Assembly (NCBI GenBank): GCA_039931435.1 | Contig: JBDTRY010000157.1 | Coordinates: forward strand, 1-9,171 | Origin: JBDTRY01 sp039931435 | Lineage (GTDB): Bacteria > Acidobacteriota > Thermoanaerobaculia > Gp7-AA8 | DNA length: 9,171 nt | Direction: 5' to 3' | Part shown: positions 5,939-9,171 of the stretch, piece by piece | Numbering within the stretch: position 1 is the stretch's first letter | Layout of the letters: every line of letters starts with the position of its first letter | The notes under the pieces: model-generated | Seen by the model: the letters and a program-made list of their open reading frames with translations, nothing else | What the model was told of the DNA's origin: nothing | Database searches by the model: none | Translations under genes and position numbers: made by a program

Positions 5939-5958
5939 TTCGCTCGGCGCTTCGATGA
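5939..5958 (+). repeat. Dispersed repeat, partial copy 3
   Basis: TTCGCTCGGCGCTTCGATGA differs from the core of copy 2 by one substitution and a two-base deletion. Just upstream, GCTCAGGACGACA (5921-5933) resembles the usual outer end of the element. Confidence 0.5.
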
Positions 5959-5976
5959 AACGTGCCTGCTTTAGAG

Positions 5977-6004
5977 GCCGAACATTCCAATTCCAATGTT
6001 CGGC
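5977..6004 (-). terminator. Hairpin after the phosphatase gene, possible terminator
   Basis: GCCGAACATT (5977-5986) pairs perfectly over ten bases with AATGTTCGGC (5995-6004) around an eight-base loop. It lies about 21 bases past the phosphatase stop codon on the minus strand, the expected place for the end of the two-gene operon. The following bases (CTCTAAAG) are not a T tract, so termination would be weak or would need another factor. Confidence 0.45.
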
Positions 6005-6025
6005 GGTTCCTGCGCCGGACGGTCG

Positions 6026-7417
6026 TCACGGATTCCGGCAGAGGATGACCAGAGTGACGTCATCGTCGAACTGATCCGTTTCCGACCAGTCGGAGGCTTC
6101 GCGCACCAGATCCTGCAGCCCTCGCTCTCCCTCAGCTCCTCGGAGCGAGGGCGAGTTGAACAAGCGCGTCTCGCCCCACTGCTCTCCAGTCTTCGCCTGC
6201 ATTTCGGTCAACCCATCCGTGTAGAGAACCAGTGCATCGCTCGGGTTGAGCACTGCTGAAACCTCGTCGTAGCCGGCTTGCTTGAAGCGGCCCAGAACTG
6301 GCCCCGAGGTTCTCAACTCCGAGATCGATTCTTTCGCTCTGCGCAACAGGGGCCGTGGATGTCCCGCTCCGGCCACAAGCATGGTCCACGATTTCGTATC
6401 GATGGCTGCGTATGCGGCCGTGATGAAGTTTCGCTCCATCCGTCCGCAGAGCAACTGATTGAGTGCGCTGAGTAGCCGAGCCGGCTCGCGGATGTGATCG
6501 GACTGTGTGGCCAGGGCCATTTTCAGCATCGATGCCAACAGCGCCGCTGGGATTCCGTGGCCGGAAACGTCGGCGATGAAAAGACCGATCCAGCCATCGT
6601 CATCCTGCAGGAAATCGTAAAAGTCGCCGCCGACGTCAGAAGCAGTCCGATAAAACGCGGCGATGGTGGCTCCTTCCAGCCGGGGAGCTTCGCGGGGAAT
6701 GATGGATAGCTGAATGGTCCTGGCCGTGCTCAACTCACTCTGCACTGCCAGAAGGCTGACCTCATCGCGAACCGTCTTGCGCATGGCTACAAAGGCAATC
6801 GAGCCGATGAAAAAGATGAAGCCGATGGCCTCGAGTGGAAAACCGGACGGCCTGGGAACGATGTGAAGATGTTCATTGAGCACGAAGACGCCGAAAATCC
6901 CCGCGCCCATGCGCAGAATGGTCCGGTCTTCTCTCCTCCGTCCTCGAGAGAGCAGATTGATGATGAACACGATCATCAGTACGAGCACCAGCGCATCGAC
7001 GACCGGTTTTCCGGCGAATGGATGCCGGGCGGCGATTTCAAATGGAATGGCGATGGCAGCGCAGAGGACAAATGCCCATGCCGTAAACAGGTTCAAAACT
7101 CGCCAGCGTTTCTCGAACATGATCACAAAAAGAGACGTTCCCGCAATGGGAACGAGATACTCGAATATCGATCGCAGGTAGGGAAGCCAGAGCGCATCCT
7201 GGACAGGGAACTCGAACCACGCCGTGTTGATCGCCAGGCGCAGTCCATAAAGCGTGGCAAACGCGCCAGCCAGAGCGAGCTCGCGGAACCGGGCCGATCT
7301 GCCGATGACGGCGAAAACGAGCATTCCCGCGCCCACCGTACAGAGGATGACCCCGATGATCAGAGGCGGAGCATCGCGCTGGACCAAAGCGAGCCACTGC
7401 TCGGCATGGCCGTTCAC
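6026..7417 (-). CDS. Seven-TM RsbU/SpoIIE-type PP2C serine phosphatase
   Basis: A 463-residue membrane protein using a GTG start. The N-terminal half has about seven membrane helices (near 17-38, 47-65, 83-101, 109-127, 137-156, 170-187, 194-212), probably a sensor, then a signalling helix (219-240, ending ARTIQLSIIP). Residues about 250-461 are a complete PP2C-type phosphatase domain: DVGGDFYDF (261-269), ADVSGHG (282-288), AGHPRPLL (351-358), YTDGLTE (399-405) and DDDVTLVIL (451-459). All metal-binding Asp positions are present. Relatives dephosphorylate anti-anti-sigma factors in general stress or sporulation control. No STAS or anti-sigma gene is in this window, so its substrate lies elsewhere. 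Start choice: GTG at 7417 shares bases with the stop of the upstream glycosyltransferase gene (GTGA), with AGGAG ten bases before it. An ATG at 7510 would add 31 unlikely residues inside that gene. Confidence 0.88.
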   Translation of the reverse strand: MNGHAEQWLALVQRDAPPLIIGVILCTVGAGMLVFAVIGRSARFRELALAGAFATLYGLRLAINTAWFEFPVQDALWLPYLRSIFEYLVPIAGTSLFVIMFEKRWRVLNLFTAWAFVLCAAIAIPFEIAARHPFAGKPVVDALVLVLMIVFIINLLSRGRRREDRTILRMGAGIFGVFVLNEHLHIVPRPSGFPLEAIGFIFFIGSIAFVAMRKTVRDEVSLLAVQSELSTARTIQLSIIPREAPRLEGATIAAFYRTASDVGGDFYDFLQDDDGWIGLFIADVSGHGIPAALLASMLKMALATQSDHIREPARLLSALNQLLCGRMERNFITAAYAAIDTKSWTMLVAGAGHPRPLLRRAKESISELRTSGPVLGRFKQAGYDEVSAVLNPSDALVLYTDGLTEMQAKTGEQWGETRLFNSPSLRGAEGERGLQDLVREASDWSETDQFDDDVTLVILCRNP

Positions 7418-8976
7418 GGGGCGGATACTCCTCTTGTTGAGGGGGAGACAGAGGAGGCGTCCATCGTCGTCACCGCCACCTGGAAGTACCGGTGCGTTCC
7501 GATATCCCACAACCGGCCCCTGGGGCGGATGAACAACTTCGTCTGCGGAAGAGTGATCGGATGTTCGGTGAGGAGCAGGCGGCGCTCGTTTGTCGCCTGA
7601 CGTGGGAGCGAAGCCGAGTCTTCCACTTCACTGGAACGATATTCTGGAAGCAGCGCGGCGACGAATGGGGCCATGCCATGGGTTTCGACGATCGACCACC
7701 TTTCTGCTGGAAAGTTGTTCCTGATCCAGATTGCGGCAGACGTCTGCGGCGCCATGCTCGATCGTGCCACGCGTAATGCTGGAACGGTCCAGACGATGAG
7801 CGCGCAGATCAATGTGCCGGTGACGCTCCAGGCCGCAACGCTATGAACTCGGGGTGAGACCAGTGCAGTGAGAAGCGAGATTCCTTCCGCGGCGATGAAA
7901 GCCACAAGCGGAATGTAACCGATCGAAAATCGATGAGCGCTCCACATGTCCAGCATCAGCCAGGCGAAAGCGGCAAAGGGCACGAAGGTCGCGGCGAGGA
8001 AGGCCGTCGATGCAGATCGTGATCGTACTGCGTGGACAATGCCGGCAATGAGCAGCAGGAACAGAATCCAGCTCAGAGGGCCGGCCCCCGGCTCCCGCAC
8101 GAAGAAAAGCTCCATGATGCTGGTCAATTGCTGGCGCCCGGGAGCCAGAAACGAATCGTGGCTGACGATGTAGATGCGGTGTTGCTTGACCACCCACCAG
8201 TAACGGCTCCAGCCTGTGGAAACGGCTGCCCCGATCGTCAACGAGGCCGCCGTGACGCCCGCGATCAGGAATCCTGACAGTGCGCGGAGGCGGTTCGTAC
8301 GGCTGCCGAGGTACGTTGCTGCAGCGAAGCCTGCGAGACCGATGAGCAGATTCTGCGCGCGCAATCCGGTCGAGGCTCCGTACAGAAAACACCCCACGAT
8401 GGAGTACCCTGCGCCCGGCCTGCGCACTCCGGCCAGCATCAGCGCGATGGCTCCGACGATCATGGTCAGGGCTGGCACGTCGCTCAGAGCGGTACCGCCA
8501 TAAAACCAGACATTGGGAAGGAAGACTGTGATCAGGCTTCCGGCAAAGGCCGGAAAGAACGAAAAACGCAATTCGCGCGCAAAGTAGAAGAGCACGGGAA
8601 AGAGCAGCGCGGCGGCGATGATGTTGATCGACTGCAGGGCAAGCTGTTCGCTGTGAAGAACGCTGTCGAAGAGTTTTCCGAGGATCATGTACAGAGGAAA
8701 GCCGGGAGGGTGGGGGTGATGTGCGCCGACGTCGAAGCCTCGAATTCCGAGAATGAAGAGGGACTCATCCCAATCCCAGATCGACGCCGAACGGGCGAAT
8801 ATGCGCGTCGGAACGATCAGCGCTGCTGTCCACCACATTGCAAGGAGCTGGGACCGCGAAAGGGGCGCAGGGCCTGTCCTGGCCACCGATTCCAGCCAGG
8901 TCCGGAGATTCGAGGTGGGACGCGGATCACCTTGGCTTGCAATGTTCACGGGGTCTGAGTGTAGCGCGGCGATCAT
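7414..8976 (-). CDS. GT-C family membrane glycosyltransferase (DUF2723/PMT-like)
   Basis: A 520-residue polytopic inner-membrane protein with about ten or more hydrophobic helices between 47 and 400, then a soluble C-terminal part. The first external loop has IWDWDES (66-72), the acidic site expected for the catalytic Asp/Glu of GT-C enzymes. HPHPPGFPLYMILGKLF (87-103) follows, the HPPGYPLY-type signature of DUF2723 and related protein O-mannosyltransferase-like families. ALSDVPAL (163-170) and STGLRAQN (202-209) are further conserved loops. GT-C enzymes move sugar from a lipid-phosphate carrier to an acceptor on the periplasmic side; donor and acceptor here are unknown. The ATG at 8976 has only a weak ribosome binding site (AGGT eight bases away), and no clear promoter is seen upstream, where repeat remnants lie. 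The stop overlaps the phosphatase start by four bases (GTGA), so the pair forms an operon. Confidence 0.8.
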   Translation of the reverse strand: MIAALHSDPVNIASQGDPRPTSNLRTWLESVARTGPAPLSRSQLLAMWWTAALIVPTRIFARSASIWDWDESLFILGIRGFDVGAHHPHPPGFPLYMILGKLFDSVLHSEQLALQSINIIAAALLFPVLFYFARELRFSFFPAFAGSLITVFLPNVWFYGGTALSDVPALTMIVGAIALMLAGVRRPGAGYSIVGCFLYGASTGLRAQNLLIGLAGFAAATYLGSRTNRLRALSGFLIAGVTAASLTIGAAVSTGWSRYWWVVKQHRIYIVSHDSFLAPGRQQLTSIMELFFVREPGAGPLSWILFLLLIAGIVHAVRSRSASTAFLAATFVPFAAFAWLMLDMWSAHRFSIGYIPLVAFIAAEGISLLTALVSPRVHSVAAWSVTGTLICALIVWTVPALRVARSSMAPQTSAAIWIRNNFPAERWSIVETHGMAPFVAALLPEYRSSEVEDSASLPRQATNERRLLLTEHPITLPQTKLFIRPRGRLWDIGTHRYFQVAVTTMDASSVSPSTRGVSAP

Positions 8977-9012
8977 TACAGGACCTGCAGTTTCCTGAGT
9001 GGGTGAGCGCGT

Positions 9013-9049
9013 CTCAGTCAGAAGCGTCGAGCGAGGTTGTCAGACTGAG
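9013..9049. repeat. Repeat remnant upstream of the glycosyltransferase gene
   Basis: CTCAGTC (9013-9019) and GACTGAG (9043-9049) are inverted. Between them, GAAGCGTCGAGCGA (9021-9034) is the exact reverse complement of 14 bases in the repeat core at 5845-5858. It looks like a decayed copy of the same dispersed family. Confidence 0.5.
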
Positions 9050-9088
9050 CGAACCAACAGCGGGGGCGCTGAACCAGAGTGAAGAAAC

Positions 9089-9107
9089 AACCAGGGGAAC
9101 CTCAGAG
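9089..9107. repeat. Right copy of 19-bp inverted repeat
   Basis: This is the exact reverse complement of bases 1-19. The bases on its window-internal side (below 9089) do not match the corresponding bases after 19, so the visible homology is limited to the 19 bp. Confidence 0.75.
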
Positions 9108-9139
9108 AAGCACGAACTCGTAGGGCCGCACGGCTGGCC

Positions 9140-9171
9140 TGCACCCCAAAAACTGGGCCACTCGTAAGGGC
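9140..9171. mobile_element. Possible terminal sequence of an IS3-family element
   Basis: The window ends with TGCACCCCAAAAACTGGGCC followed by ACTCGTAAGGGC. IS3-family ends often begin TG and carry a CCCCAAAAA..CTGGACCA-like stretch. No transposase is visible because the window stops here. The resemblance is by eye only. Confidence 0.25.

Noticed and set aside
7417..7510. ATG at 7510 as the phosphatase start
   Set aside because: It would overlap the glycosyltransferase gene by 97 bases and add a Gly/Asp-rich stretch. The GTG at 7417 gives a clean four-base GTGA overlap and has AGGAG upstream.
6863..7600. Plus-strand 245-codon frame opposite the phosphatase and glycosyltransferase
   Set aside because: Its charged, repetitive product has no motif and it lies antisense to the membrane helices of the phosphatase, a typical source of false frames.
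1..9171. Search for tRNA, rRNA, CRISPR array, toxin-antitoxin, defence or biosynthetic cluster
   Set aside because: No regularly spaced repeats, RNA-gene signatures or characteristic protein motifs of these systems were seen. Apart from the findings above, the window is ordinary housekeeping and envelope content.

Overview
The window is a GC-rich stretch of bacterial chromosome. It holds six full-length protein genes plus one small peptide gene, separated by short intergenic gaps that carry dispersed hairpin-type repeats. The envelope-directed content (an outer-membrane-type M48 lipoprotein protease, an AsmA/DUF748-like protein, a GT-C glycosyltransferase) points to a Gram-negative (diderm) cell. 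The repeats, of the general form TGTCATCC..GAGCGAAGCGAAGGATCT, together with the gene types would suit a soil Acidobacteriota-like organism. That taxonomic guess is inference from general familiarity, not from a marker gene. No rRNA, tRNA, CRISPR array, phage gene or complete transposase is visible.

Layout, left to right. 1-222: intergenic, with an inverted-repeat element and the terminator of the first gene. 223-1125 (-): secreted protein related to the plant EXORDIUM/phosphate-induced-protein-1 family, with its own promoter, a strong ribosome binding site and a strong terminator. 1222-2099 (-): a two-gene unit made of a 45-residue secreted-looking peptide whose stop overlaps (ATGA) the start of an aspartate/glutamate-racemase-family protein. 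That protein has lost one of the two catalytic cysteines. 2291-3070 (+): M48 lipoprotein metalloprotease, LoiP/BepA-like. 3161-4633 (-): single-pass, AsmA/DUF748-like periplasmic protein with a recognisable promoter. 4791-5639 (+): EcsC-family protein with a histone-like basic tail, possibly read from a leaderless transcript. 5640-6025: non-coding, filled with degenerate copies of a dispersed repeat. 6026-8976 (-): a two-gene operon, a GT-C membrane glycosyltransferase with the HPPGFPLY signature followed by a seven-TM RsbU/SpoIIE-type PP2C phosphatase, joined by a GTGA overlap. 8977-9171: repeat remnants and a sequence resembling the end of an IS3-family element.

How the genes work together: most are independent single-gene units pointing both ways, and the M48, AsmA-like and GT-C genes share an envelope theme. 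Only the peptide/racemase and glycosyltransferase/phosphatase pairs look co-translated. I do not see a defence system, biosynthetic cluster or other clear multi-gene novelty. The points most worth following are the one-cysteine racemase with its coupled micropeptide, the repeat family (including a 19-bp inverted pair lying near the two window ends), and the coupling of a GT-C enzyme to a stress-type phosphatase.
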